DNA of 64,000 nt from Rutidosis leptorrhynchoides. Its lineage: Eukaryota > Streptophyta > Magnoliopsida > Asterales > Asteraceae. The notes below the pieces were generated by a model. That model made no database searches, had not been told where the DNA came from, and saw nothing but the letters and a program-made list of their open reading frames with translations. A program made the translations under genes and the position numbers. This document shows positions 45,337 through 56,640 of the stretch, one piece after another. The stretch covers positions 78,515,501 to 78,579,500 of the forward strand of contig NC_092339.1 of the NCBI RefSeq assembly GCF_046630445.1, given 5' to 3'. How positions within the stretch are numbered: the first letter of the stretch is position 1; every line of letters begins with the position of its first letter.

Positions 45337-45457
45337 AATAGTGGCCGACTACTATTGATGAATAGTGGCCGGCCAATGAGATTGCACATAAAATGATAAA
45401 AAAAATAATAGTGGCCGACCACTGTTGATGAATAGTGGCCGGTCAATGAGATTGCAC
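45337..45457. repeat. Short direct repeat (51 bp, 70-bp period)
   Basis: AATAGTGGCCGAC...ATGAGATTGCAC occurs at 45337-45387 and 45407-45457. Each copy itself contains AATAGTGGCCG twice. Confidence 0.8.
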
Positions 45458-46430
45458 CGTTTCAATTTCATCCTTAGTATATATAGTAATAGTAATAATT
45501 AGATTGAAACTGAGAGAGTAATAATTAGTACTATTATACACTAAAGGTCAAATTTTGTGTCGTTTTGAGTTATACATATTATCTTTAGATACTGTAGAAG
45601 GATTACAACAATATTTTTTTGAAAAAGAAAGAAAAAATATGATGTGATGTTTAAACGGTTCAACTTTTTTTTATCTTTTTTATTTAGTAACATCTACGTA
45701 AAAAATTTATTTATACTTTATTACTTTTCGTTACGGGTTATATGGTAGTTACTCATGATAATTAATTTGATACATCTAAAAAAATCACTATATAATAGAA
45801 TTGGGATGATTTGGAAGAAATAATTTAGTACAACTAAGAAAGGAATATTAGATAATCGAACTGAGACATAAAGAGTATAATCATATATGTATATTTTTTT
45901 CAAAAGTTTACTGTGTTCAAACAAATGAATTCAAATCTATAATCAAAAATTTAAATATGCTTAATTCTATGAAAATTGTAAAAATTAACAATTTTAAAAC
46001 ATTAATATTACACCAGGTGTAACAAAAAACTTTTATTACCAATATGGTTCATCATTACTTTCACAAATATGATAGATTATACAAAATTATTATAATATTT
46101 AATTAATTTTAAATCAGATTCTAATGAACTTTTTTTTTTGTTAAAAATAAGTCAGTAAATTATGATTAATATATTGGTGGGTGATAAATGAAGGTTAAGA
46201 AATCAACTTTTATAATCTCGTTTATTTTTTACTTAATAAATTAATATTTTAAAATATTAATCTATTTATTTTTTGTTTATTATATAAATTAATAAAATGT
46301 AGGATCTATTTGCTTTTCACTTACTAATTTATTTATGTACAATTTTAATTCTGTAAGTAAGATTAATGTTTTTTATTACTTTATCTAAAAATTGATAGGC
46401 GACTTAAAATCAGATATTTGATCTCAAAAG
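45458..46430. other. Intergenic sequence
   Basis: Very AT-rich; no gene seen. Confidence 0.5.
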
Positions 46431-46439
46431 TAAATGAAA

Positions 46440-46571
46440 GGGAAGTGATATGTACACAACCATTTTTTACACATACACAACGAATATGCTTTACAGTGTT
46501 ATATTGTATAACAGTGTAAAATTTGTTTGGTTATATATGTGTAAAAAATGGTTGTGAACATATCATCACCC
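46440..46571. mobile_element. MITE with about 35-bp inverted ends (Mutator-like candidate)
   Basis: About 132 bp. The left end GGGAAGTGATATGTACACAA and right end TTGTGAACATATCATCACCC are inverted repeats that continue inward through an AACCATTTTTTACACATA arm. Flanks TAAATGAAA and TATATGAAA agree in 8 of 9 bases, compatible with a 9-bp TSD of Mutator type. Confidence 0.6.
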
Positions 46572-46759
46572 TATATGAAAACAAAACTTAATATAGAAAA
46601 AAGTAAACGGTTTATACGGCTAGAAAAATCTTACTTTAAATATGTAATGTAATGTAGTGTAATGATGTGAAATGTGATGTGTTTTTAAATTTAATAATTA
46701 TTATTAATAATTATTAAATGATTGGTAAACAATAAACTATTCCAGTAATCCAGTAGTAT

Positions 46760-46934
46760 AATTATTATCTACAATCCCAATCATGCCCCTCTGTCTCTCT
46801 CTGTCTTTCTTCTTCCTTTAATTTGTCCCGTCTCTGCAACCAACCGCAATAATAATAATAATAATCCCAAAACCCTTCACTTAATTTAAAAACTCATAAA
46901 TCAAACAATCATAAAAACACTTTAATTTAATTCA
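46760..46934 (+). promoter_or_regulatory. Probable 5' UTR of the auxilin-like gene
   Basis: Pyrimidine-rich (CTCTGTCTCTCTCTGTCTTT near 46790-46810), then an AAT repeat (about 46850-46865), leading to the ATG at 46935. This is typical of plant 5' UTRs. I could not place a TATA box with confidence. Confidence 0.45.
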
Positions 46935-49900
46935 ATGGAGTCTCTCTCACGTCCCTTTCACTCCAGAAAACTTTCAAATGCCACTTCTTTCTCAGCTAAA
47001 AACGCCTACGCCGACGCTTTTTCCGGCCACCGGCACAAGTTCTCCGGAGCTTCAACTATCGACGTTGCAGACTACCGTGAAATATTCGGTAGCTCTCAAG
47101 CCAATTGCTCAATTCCAGTGCTTGATGCTTCAACTTTATCTGATGCTTCAAATTTAAATTTGCGGCATTCGAAACCTGATTACTCTAATATTTTCGGCGG
47201 ATTTCGTGATGAACAAATTGCTTATTATGAATTATTCAATCGTGACAAAAGGTACAACGGTATTTCATATTAGTCTTCTTGTAATAATTTGTATAAATAA
47301 ATAAATAATAAATAAAAATAAGTTGTCATATTATTATATTTGAATTATTAATTATAATTATAATTATTATAATTATATGTTAACGCGTTTGGAGGAATTT
47401 TTGGTTATCATTTTCTATATTTTTTTTAACAAAACTAGGAGAGACTTTGTTATTATGTTTTAAAAAAGAAAATATAAATATATATATATGTCTACAAGTA
47501 TAAAAATACATGTGGTAAAATAGTAAGTTGATTTTTAAAGAGAGAAAATGATTATAGAATACACTAATCCATTATGTATAGATTGTTATTGTTTTCGAAT
47601 GCGTTAGGTTAAAATTTTGTCGTTGTTGTTGTTCGATTGAAACAGAGGGGCGCTCTGTTGTTTTTATTGTTGTTGTTAGTTATGCAAACGGCAGTTTTGG
47701 CAATGTTCATTGTTTTGTATTAGTGATAGTAATTAGTATAATAAACATTTATAGTTTATGTAAAAAAAACATGATGTTTTTGGCTCATTTGTAAGTATAA
47801 ATAAATGAGTATATTGTCAAAAAAATGTACCTTGATTGAGTAAGAGGTTTGTTAAATATTAAGTTTCTGTTAAGTAAATATGAGGTTTAGTATGATTAAC
47901 ATCTAAGTTAGGACAATTTTTATTTAATATCATCAAGTTTTACTTGTATGATGATGTAATCTCAAACAAGTTGGGGCAAGTTTTTCCAAATTTAGTAAGT
48001 TTCATAATCTATTACAGTTTTTTCTGGTATGAAATAATCTGTTTCTAGTTATAGTTATTATGATGTTTTGTCTTTTAAGTTGTTGCTATTGTATTGATAT
48101 GCAGTATTTGTATTCGTTAAATTTAAACGAATTAATTTGATATCGGGTTTAAAGTTTTTACCTTTAACTTTGTTGCTTTTAGGGGACCTTCATTAAAGGA
48201 GCCAACTTCACAAGATTTGGATAATTCTTTTAATCAATCGACGTATAACATGTCATATAACAAAATCAGCCCGAAAAGTAAAGATGAGTTAAACGGGACA
48301 AAACATGTCACGCAGTTACCTGCTACCCCCGGATTTATCCGTTTCATTGATGAACCTGTTCTTGTTTCTTCTCCTAAAACGGAAGCTAACAACAGCAAAT
48401 CGTCACCTGTTCGTGTTACTGTAGATTCAAGTAAAGAAAATGTATCAGTCCCTAAAGTTAGAAAATCTAATACATTTGATATTGATTTTGGGATACATAG
48501 TAGAAGCAATGCAGCAATGAATTTCGAATCGTATAAAACTGATACTTCAGAAAGTGGGCCCGGAGGATTTTCACGTACGGATATTGATGCAGAAGTTGTT
48601 AATTCGGATGCTTCTGCTTCTGCAGCTGCTTTGAAAAAAGCGATAGAAAAGGCTCAAGAAAGTATACGGATTGCGAAAGAATCGGTTGGCCGAAAAAAGA
48701 AAGGTCTCAAAAGCTTTTCAAAGAAATGTAAAATGGAGAATGTGAATGTTGACACGTCATCACAAGTTCTTGCTGATGTCAGAACGAATCGTAAATATGC
48801 TGATAAAGTTAATTATGAAGATTTAATGGACGGTGAGAAACTTTTTGTTGCTAAAAAGGTTATCGATGAAATGAATGGCAAAATTTTGGAATCAAGTAAT
48901 GAATGTTGTAACAGATTTGAAGATAATAATACAATTGTATCGAAGCCCGCGCAAGTTATGTGTGAAACTGAATCTATACCTTTTGATTCAGCTGAAAAAG
49001 ATGAATGTGCAAAGTCATCTTTCGAAGTGGTTGACACGGAAAAAAGCAGGACCGAGTCATCAGACGTTATATATGCTTATCGAACTAGTAACATGTTTGT
49101 AGAATCGGTTGAAAGGGCTTATGAACCGGATGAAATAGCGGATGTTGACGTGTCTCAAAATGTGGAAGATGAGAAAGAAGACTTTCGAGAGTCTAGTCAA
49201 CCTGATAACGAGCAGAGATCGAATGAGAAACAAGAAACCGCTGAGGAGGCACAGACTTATGATATTGGAATAGAAGATACTGAAGTAAATATACGACACG
49301 ATTATGAAATAAGACAAGAAGATAATCGCGCATATGAAATAAAGGAGGAATATGATGAGGTGTCATCGTGTGATGATAATGTTGTAGAAGAAACTGAAAA
49401 AGTAAATCTGCGAGACGATTATGAAATAAGGAAAGAGGATGATCATAATCGCGCAGATGAAATAAAGGAGTATGATGAGGTGTCATCGTTTGACGATAAT
49501 GTTGTTGAAGAAACTGATGGTATAGATGAGATTCGTGTTGCAAGCAACGTTGTTAATACGAGTGATGATGTGGAAACAAATCAAGACGTCGATGATGTTG
49601 CAGTTGCAGGAGCTTTTCGTGAGTCCGAAGTTGAAGAAACCGAATTAATGAAGGAAGCAGATGCATCAGATGAAGAAGAAGCGTTTTCTAATGATGTCGA
49701 GGATGATAATGAAGTGAAATTGGAAGAAAATGATACACAATCTGAATCATCTTCGGGTACTGTACATGATGTGCAGCTAGAAGTTGAAGAAGAATCTAAC
49801 GAACAGAAGAATATTCCGGAAGAAACAAATATCCAAGTTCCGGATAATAAAATACCTGACGTAAATGACACGGAGAAAACTGCAGTTGATGAAATTGAGG

Positions 49901-51326
49901 AAACTGGTCCAAGCAAAGTATATGTAAAGGAGGATTCTAGAAGGATTGCTGAAAGGACTGCTAAAAATAATCGATTAGCAGTTGAGAGAGCGATTCATGA
50001 AGCGCGTGAACGGGCGTTTGCTGAAGCGCGTGAGAGAGCGGAACGTGACCGCGCTGCTGTTGAAAAAGCAACTGAAGAAGTTAGACAAAGAATGATGGCC
50101 GATGTCATAGAAAAGGTCGCGGGGAATAAATCGTCATCATCTTCTGAGAAAACGTCTGCAAACTCGAAGCTTAGAGCAGAACGAGCTGCAGTAGAAAGAG
50201 CCACTAAAGAAGCTCGACAACGAGCTTTAGAGAAAGCAATATCTCAGAAGAATGTTTCTGTAAGTATCAAATCTTTAGTCTTGTTATTTAAATATCAATT
50301 GTTATTATCATTATTGTTATATTGTTGTTGTTGCAGGATTTGAACATATCTGAATCAGCTTTAAGAACCAAAGCAAAACTAGAAAAGCACAACAGGATCA
50401 TGGAACGTGCGGTATGTGTTGGTTTTCTCTCAAGCGAATGACTGGTTTGTTATTATGTACCAAATTGTTTACTCATTAGTTTGTTGGTTTCGTTTTAGGC
50501 TAAAGCGCTTGCAGAAAAAGAGAAGCGAGATTTACTTGCTCAAAAGGAACAAGCTGAGAGAAATGTAATGATCATTGGCTAAATAGATATTGTTTACCAG
50601 TTTTGATACTTTACTTTATTCTGACTCTTGTTCGTACACAATTTCGTCACAGCGATTGGCAGAAAATCTTGATGCTGATATCAAAAGGTGGTCAAATGGG
50701 AAAGAAAAGAACCTGCGTGCATTGCTTTCGACACTACAATATGTATGTACAAGATTATTGTTAACCCAAAACTTACGCTTGTTAGTTATTTCAATTTTAG
50801 ATCGGAGAGGGAAAATGGGCAATCAGTAACAAGTCATAACTAGATTTTGAATGACCAATGACCCGTTTGACATGTTTACTTCCATAGTAAAGTCATTTGG
50901 GTTAGACCATTTGAGATATGGTATGACCACATATAGAGATAAAGTAACCCAAGATATAAATGGGTGATGGGTCCAGATTGCTACCTTGGACATCTCGGAC
51001 CTGGGTTTTTACTAAATTTTTGAACTTGCAGATTCTTGGACCTGAAAGTGGTTGGAAACCGATCACAATGACTGAGATTATTAGCAGTAACGCTGTAAAG
51101 AAAGCTTACAGAAAAGCTACTCTTTGTGTTCATCCTGATAAACTTCAACAACGCGGCGCAAGCATTCAACACAAGTACATATGTGAAAAGGTTTTTGATC
51201 TTCTAAAGGTATGCATTTAATCCCCAGTTCAAACTCATTCTAACCATTTTAAATCAATCTTTGATTCTGATAACCTGTATTTGTCAACAGGCGGCATGGA
51301 ATAGATTTAATTCCGAGGAAAAATAG
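46935..51326 (+). CDS. Auxilin-like J-domain protein (clathrin uncoating cofactor), seven exons
   Basis: Exons 46935-47251, 48183-50259, 50337-50411, 50499-50564, 50653-50742, 51032-51208 and 51291-51326. All introns are GT-AG and the frame closes exactly, giving 945 residues. The N terminus carries a motif seen twice, DYREIFG (about 54) and DYSNIFGGF (about 84), as in plant auxilin-related proteins. The middle is long and acidic. Residues about 650-870 are a charged coiled coil with repeated AVERA.xEARxRA units. The C-terminal J domain has VHPDK (HPD at 909-911) and ends [15 protein letters not shown]. Such proteins recruit Hsc70 to strip clathrin coats from vesicles. An internal duplication (about 45 residues, 49290-49520) is present. 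Which plant auxilin-like paralogue it matches is not decided. It is convergent with the AGPase gene. Confidence 0.92.
47252..48182 (+). other. Intron 1 of the auxilin-like gene
   Basis: 931 bp, GTACAA...TTTTAG, AT-rich, no internal gene. Its phase joins codon 106 correctly. Confidence 0.85.
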
Positions 51327-52131
51327 GTGGCTGACGTGGCAGAATATTTATACTCGAAAGGTGGTTTACTTAATTAATGATATAATTTATCACATGAAAA
51401 CGAAAGAGTTCCGTGCAGTCGGGTATATGATTTCTCATGTGTCGCGCGATTTGAAGTTGATTGTCGACGTGAAAAGTCATTATACCCAGACTTTGACACT
51501 GAACAATATGTGCCAAAAGGTCTTTAGATGTAACGTTCTGATAGTGTGTTTGATAAAACAAGAATGATTAAGCATTGGTTGAATTGGTTCAATATCTGAA
51601 TAATTCAATCTAACTAAATTTGCTTCCCAACGACAATAACCTATTTGGTAAATACTATGAATGAACTCTGTTATTAATTGTGTAAAAATTAACGTATTAA
51701 CATTTAAATAAATAAATAAAACAATATAATTGCTTAACAAGCGTTATGGATATGATTTAAGAAGGATACCAAAAGAAATTTGATGTGCTGAATGATTAAG
51801 AAAGTAATTCAATTCTGAATGGTTCAACACACATATTACTGAACATTTCAACATTAAGCTAATGAAGTATTCAATTAAGAGTCAAACAAACGCAACCCAT
51901 TAAAAGAAGCTGTTAAAAATTAGTAACAAAATAAGAAACCATCTAGTGATTTATTGACTAGGGTAAAGATATCACTCTGCTACATTCAATAGAAGAAACT
52001 ACCAGCATGTTACACATGAAAGAAGCATAAAATATGCTTCTCTCTTTATTGGCCAACTAGTTAACTATGCAAAACGCTTATGGTAATCGAAAGATCTAAC
52101 CATTAAACACCTACTTAGTTACCATGTACTA
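51327..52131. other. Intergenic region between convergent genes
   Basis: About 800 bp holding the 3' UTRs of both genes; AT-rich, no ORF of note. Confidence 0.6.
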
Positions 52132-55100
52132 TTACACAATAGTTCCATCTTTGATAGTCGCGTTCTTGAGGATGACTGTGATCCCGGATCTTATATAGAA
52201 TCCTTCATCTGATCTGTCTGCTTCTTCAACGTTATCTTTATTTGTAATCACCACATCTTTTCCAATCTTGGCGTTCTTATCGATTATGCAGTTCCTAAAA
52301 CCAACAACAAATTAATGATTTCAAGTGTCATTTAACAATTTTTAAAAGTGGAAGAGCGAAATAAATCTTACGTGATTTTGGTGTTTGAACCAACACCGAT
52401 GGGAACTTTTCCGGTTGCTATTAGTGCTGCAACTTCCGAATCCGTTTGGTAGTAGTCGGCACCCATCATCATGGTATCCTGAGAAGGGTAAATATGTAAT
52501 TTAACAACACCATAATGAAAAAGTTTCAATCTTGATCAACTTTAGATCATGTTAACAACACCATAACGAAAAAGTTTCAATCTTGATGAGCTTTAGATCA
52601 TGTTAACAACACCATAACGAAAAAGTTTCAATCTTGGTCAACTTTAGATCATGTTAGCAACACCATAACGAAAAAGTTTCAATCTTTATCAACTTTAGAT
52701 CATGTTAACAACACCATAACAAAAAAAGTTTCGATCTTGACGAACTTTAGATCATGTTAACAACACCATAAAGAAAAAGTTCCAATCTTGATGAACTTTA
52801 GATCATGTTAATGTTACCTTGAGCTCGACACCTTGGTCTAGACGAGATCGCACACCAACAATAGAGTGTTCAACGCTACAATCTCGCAAGAAGCAGCCGT
52901 GGGATATTATAGCATCGACAATCTGTAAAAGCAAGATTCGGTATAAAAAGGGCAATAATCATTTAAAGCTAGAACAAATAAAAGGTTACTAACAACATAC
53001 CCTGCATTTTTCAACTTTAGTAGGAGGCAAAAATCTTGGTGATGTGAAAAACGGAGTCTTCGGATCATTGAAGTCAAACTTTGGAGGCTGTCAAAACGAG
53101 TAGTTTGGTCATTGGTGACTGAATAGTAAATGGGTCGTAAATGACACCTCTAGTAAAGATGGGTCAGTCGGATTAGATTTGACTAACCTGTTCAGTAAGG
53201 GCTAAGTTGGCATCAAAGAAAGAGTTTATGGTACCGATGTCCTCCCAATAATCTTTGAATAGATACGCCTAAGAAAAGAAAAAGAAAAACAGTGATCCCA
53301 ATAATCTTGTAGTATTTTGACCAAAAAGTCAAAATGAAAGGTAAAAGTCTCACTTGGACATTGTGTTCTGCAACTGCACCAGGTATGATTTCGGAGCCGA
53401 AATCGTTACATGTAGGGAACTTCGACTTTAATAAATCTAGCAAAACCTCTGTTCGGAATACATACACGCCCATCGATGCAATGTAAGGATTTTTCAACGC
53501 CTCGTGGTTCGATAATCCAAGAAGAGTGGTGTCAACTTGCTAAAAATGCAATATTAAAAAGAAATTTATTAGACAAGATAAGATTTACCTTTAAAGTTAC
53601 AAACTTTATGAAAAAAGTATTCTAATTTTAGCAGGAGAAGTAATATAGTTGACTATTAAACTCAGTAGTAATATAGTTGACTAAGATCAGTGTCATGAGT
53701 ATTCACCATTGACTTTAGCAAGTTGCCCTTGGGTTTTTCAGCGAAATGGACTATTCGTCCTGTTTGGTCAATCTTCATCAGTCCATAGTCAGATGCCCGG
53801 CTTCAGAAAGATCAAGAAAAGTTAGCCCGACGACAATAAAAACCGAGCAGATTTCATACTATAAAGAAAAAAGGACAAAATCTAGCCAAAACCGTACCTA
53901 TCATCCATGGGAATACAAGAAACCGTTATATCAGCATTTGTGTCGACATGTTTTTGAACAAAGTCCATATAGTCCATCCGATATAGATGGTCACCCGATA
54001 GTATTAAAATATATTCGACATTCTTGTTCTTAGCATCCTATAGTAAGTCACACGGGACCATGTAACTAATTAGATTATGATACAAAATAATAACATCAAC
54101 AATATATGATATATGATTACCTCAAATAACCATATAAATTGTCGAACAGCATCTGCTGTTCCTTGAAACCACTTTTTCCCCGCTTCACCGGGTGTTTGAG
54201 TAGCTGCAAGAACCTGATCCATATATAATTTTAAACATTTAGTCACAAAACGGAACAATTTTCATACTTTAAGCCAAAAGTTTGAAAATTTTAGCATTTA
54301 CCACCAATATCATGCTTAAGAAATTTAAAACCAAAAAGCAAATGGCAGCGACATTTATGATAGAACTTTTTTAAAAATAATCCCAAAATTGGAAAACTGA
54401 GATCTCATTAATCATTATTGAAAGTTAAAACAACTATTGAATACTTGATGACACAGGATCATTAGTATTTAGGAGTATTCAAGCACAAAATAACTCATTA
54501 GATAAAGGGAAAAGATATGTCATACCTCCACAAATCCATCCCCAAAACTCATGCCATTTCCAAAGTTATAAGTTCGAGCCAAATGACGATTGAGCGAAAA
54601 CGAATTAAATTGTGTTAAAATGAAGATCTTCCTTATGCCACTGTTAATACAATTACTCATTGGAACATCAATTAGCCTGTAACATCCACCAATTGGAACC
54701 TGCATTATATCCACATATCAATCCACTATTTCAATCACTCATATACTTGTTTAATTATAACATGTATTAGATTCAATAACTGGATCACAATCTAAAGACA
54801 TGTTTGGATATATGTTTTGTACATTTTAATTGCAGTCTGATAATAAAGTAGTTAGTAATCAATTGATTAAACTATTAAGCAGATATGCTTACTATAACAG
54901 TATAAAAATCAAATCACCTTTTCAAATCAGAATTTTAGAATATCTATTAATTTAATATACTGTATTTAAATTTAAATTAATTGCATGTCTAAACAGTAAA
55001 CACCATATAAATTTAGCAAGATTTCACTTACAGCTGGTTTAGCTCTTTTGCTAGTAAGAGGAAAGAGTCTTGTTCCTGCACCTCCACCCAAGATAATGGA

Positions 55101-55467
55101 AGCTACTGTTTTTGGGTCTACTTTTTTCTCATCAAAGAATGGAGTTTCAAAGGTCTGAAATCAAATAAAAATCAAAACTTTATTATAACCAACTCAAGAA
55201 ACTAAGATAAAATCAACATAAATGTTTTAATCATATGAAATTCATATGCTTTACAGTACTACTTACCAATATCTGTTCATCAACTGGTGATTTAAGAACA
55301 GAATGAGTGACACCAAGTTTCTTGATTCTTTTGCTTTCAATTCTTGAATTTTTACACAAATTAGATGAGTGATGACTAATCTTCTTTCCCCAAAACCCAT
55401 TTTGAGCACAATCAGAACCCTTTTGAACATGCACATTAGGGTTTAAAGTAACACAGAAAGAATCCAT
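52132..55467 (-). CDS. APL: ADP-glucose pyrophosphorylase large subunit, plastid, twelve exons
   Basis: Exons (minus): 55467-55267, 55154-55032, 54699-54526, 54213-54121, 54037-53898, 53800-53707, 53539-53354, 53268-53188, 53087-53001, 52922-52818, 52478-52372, 52294-52132. All junctions are GT-AG and phases agree; the product is 517 residues, the usual length. The first 60 or so residues are Ser/Lys/Asn-rich, as in a chloroplast transit peptide. Motifs: [12 protein letters not shown] at 90-101 (nucleotide-binding loop), WFQGTADAV from 181, [10 protein letters not shown] from 211, FAEKPKG at 263-269 (glucose-1-phosphate site), then a C-terminal left-handed beta-helix region with [16 protein letters not shown]. 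The enzyme makes ADP-glucose from glucose-1-phosphate and ATP, the first committed step of starch synthesis, as a heterotetramer with small subunits. The large-subunit type is judged from sequence style; the isoform is undecided. Confidence 0.97.
52501..52807. repeat. Intronic minisatellite, six 51-bp units, in the AGPase gene
   Basis: Units starting TTAACAACACCATAA at 52501, 52552, 52603, 52654, 52705 and 52757 (last step 52). A partial seventh unit at 52808 stops at the exon border. It fills almost all of the intron between exons 10 and 11 (52479-52817). Confidence 0.95.
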
Positions 55468-56390
55468 CTTTTTATCAGTATCTTCTTTAAAAGATCAATA
55501 AGTCTGAACCCCAAGATTCAAAAAGCCAAAAAGCTTCCTTTTATTGAAGATCTCAATGGCATTTAACCCAAATCATAAGCAATGCGTACACATTAATCTA
55601 ATGCTTTATGTATATTATCGTACTTCCAACTCTTCTACATGAAAAACTGAAAACCAGAGATTAAAAAATGTGAACGTGATTTTGACAATGATTAAACAAT
55701 TATTTAATTAGAAATTATTTATATTTATTATATTTATCTTTTAATTTTTGACTAAAAAAAAGGAAATCAGCACACACAAAACCTATGGTCTGTTGTAAGG
55801 TTTTTAAGGAAGTATGAATAAAATCTAGTGAAATATTTGGTTTCCAGAGAATTTTTGACGTAATTAAAAAAGGGATTGTTGTTATAATTAAAAGAGCAAA
55901 TGAATAAAAACAAAATGTTGAAGTGGCCAACTTGTGTTTGAAAGAGTAAGAAGAGTGAGAGCGAGAAACCCTCCTGGACCCTTGTGAAAGGTTGCAGATT
56001 TATCACCCGAACACGTGTAATAGAAATTAAATAGAGGTAATGAGTAGAGACACGCCGGGTTTAGGCCGAGTTTAGGTAATCCTAAACTCGAACCCGATTA
56101 AAAAATCTCTTCTCAAACCCGGATACCGATATGTCAGGGTCTCATTTAGTTACTAACAAGGTGGTAAACATGTTTCTTCATGGGTATTTGGGTCTCCATT
56201 TACTTACAAACTATTGGATACACGGGTTTTTCCACGGGTATTTAAGTCATTTTAGGGTATACGTGCGGGGTGATCGGGTATACAGGCGGGTAATCAAGCA
56301 TAGGGTCGAGTAAACGGGTTTACGGGCAGGGTATATAGCATTGGGTCTTTTTTCGAGTATACGGGTCGGGTAATCTGTTGGGAAAAATAG
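55468..56390. other. Upstream region of the AGPase gene
   Basis: It should contain the AGPase promoter and 5' UTR. A G-box core, CACGTG, lies at 56012-56017, about 545 bp upstream of the ATG; G-boxes bind bZIP/bHLH factors, but its use here is not shown. From about 56050 the sequence is a degenerate run of CGGGTATACGGG-like pieces (to about 56385), without a gene. Confidence 0.45.
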
Positions 56391-56640
56391 AAATAATAAT
56401 CTGATGAGTCAAAAGTATTTTGCAGATTTTAGAGTCTGGAGATTTAGAGTCTGGAGTTGCAGACTCTGGAATTACTGGAGTAAACGTATGAAGATTTTTT
56501 AAGCAAAAGTCATAGAATATTCTGGAGATATGCTTATTATTTAAGAAGATTTGTTTTGAAGATCTGATTTTATCTCCAGAGTTGACTTCCTAATTAATAG
56601 TTAATTTGATGTATTTTAGTTTATCTTTACCACTTTTATT
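56391..56640. repeat. Possible truncated LTR fragment
   Basis: Starts TGTTGGGAAAAATAG, which resembles a copia LTR border, and contains repeats of TAGAGTCTGGAG. It is broken off where the Tekay-like RT begins. No second end was found. Confidence 0.3.
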
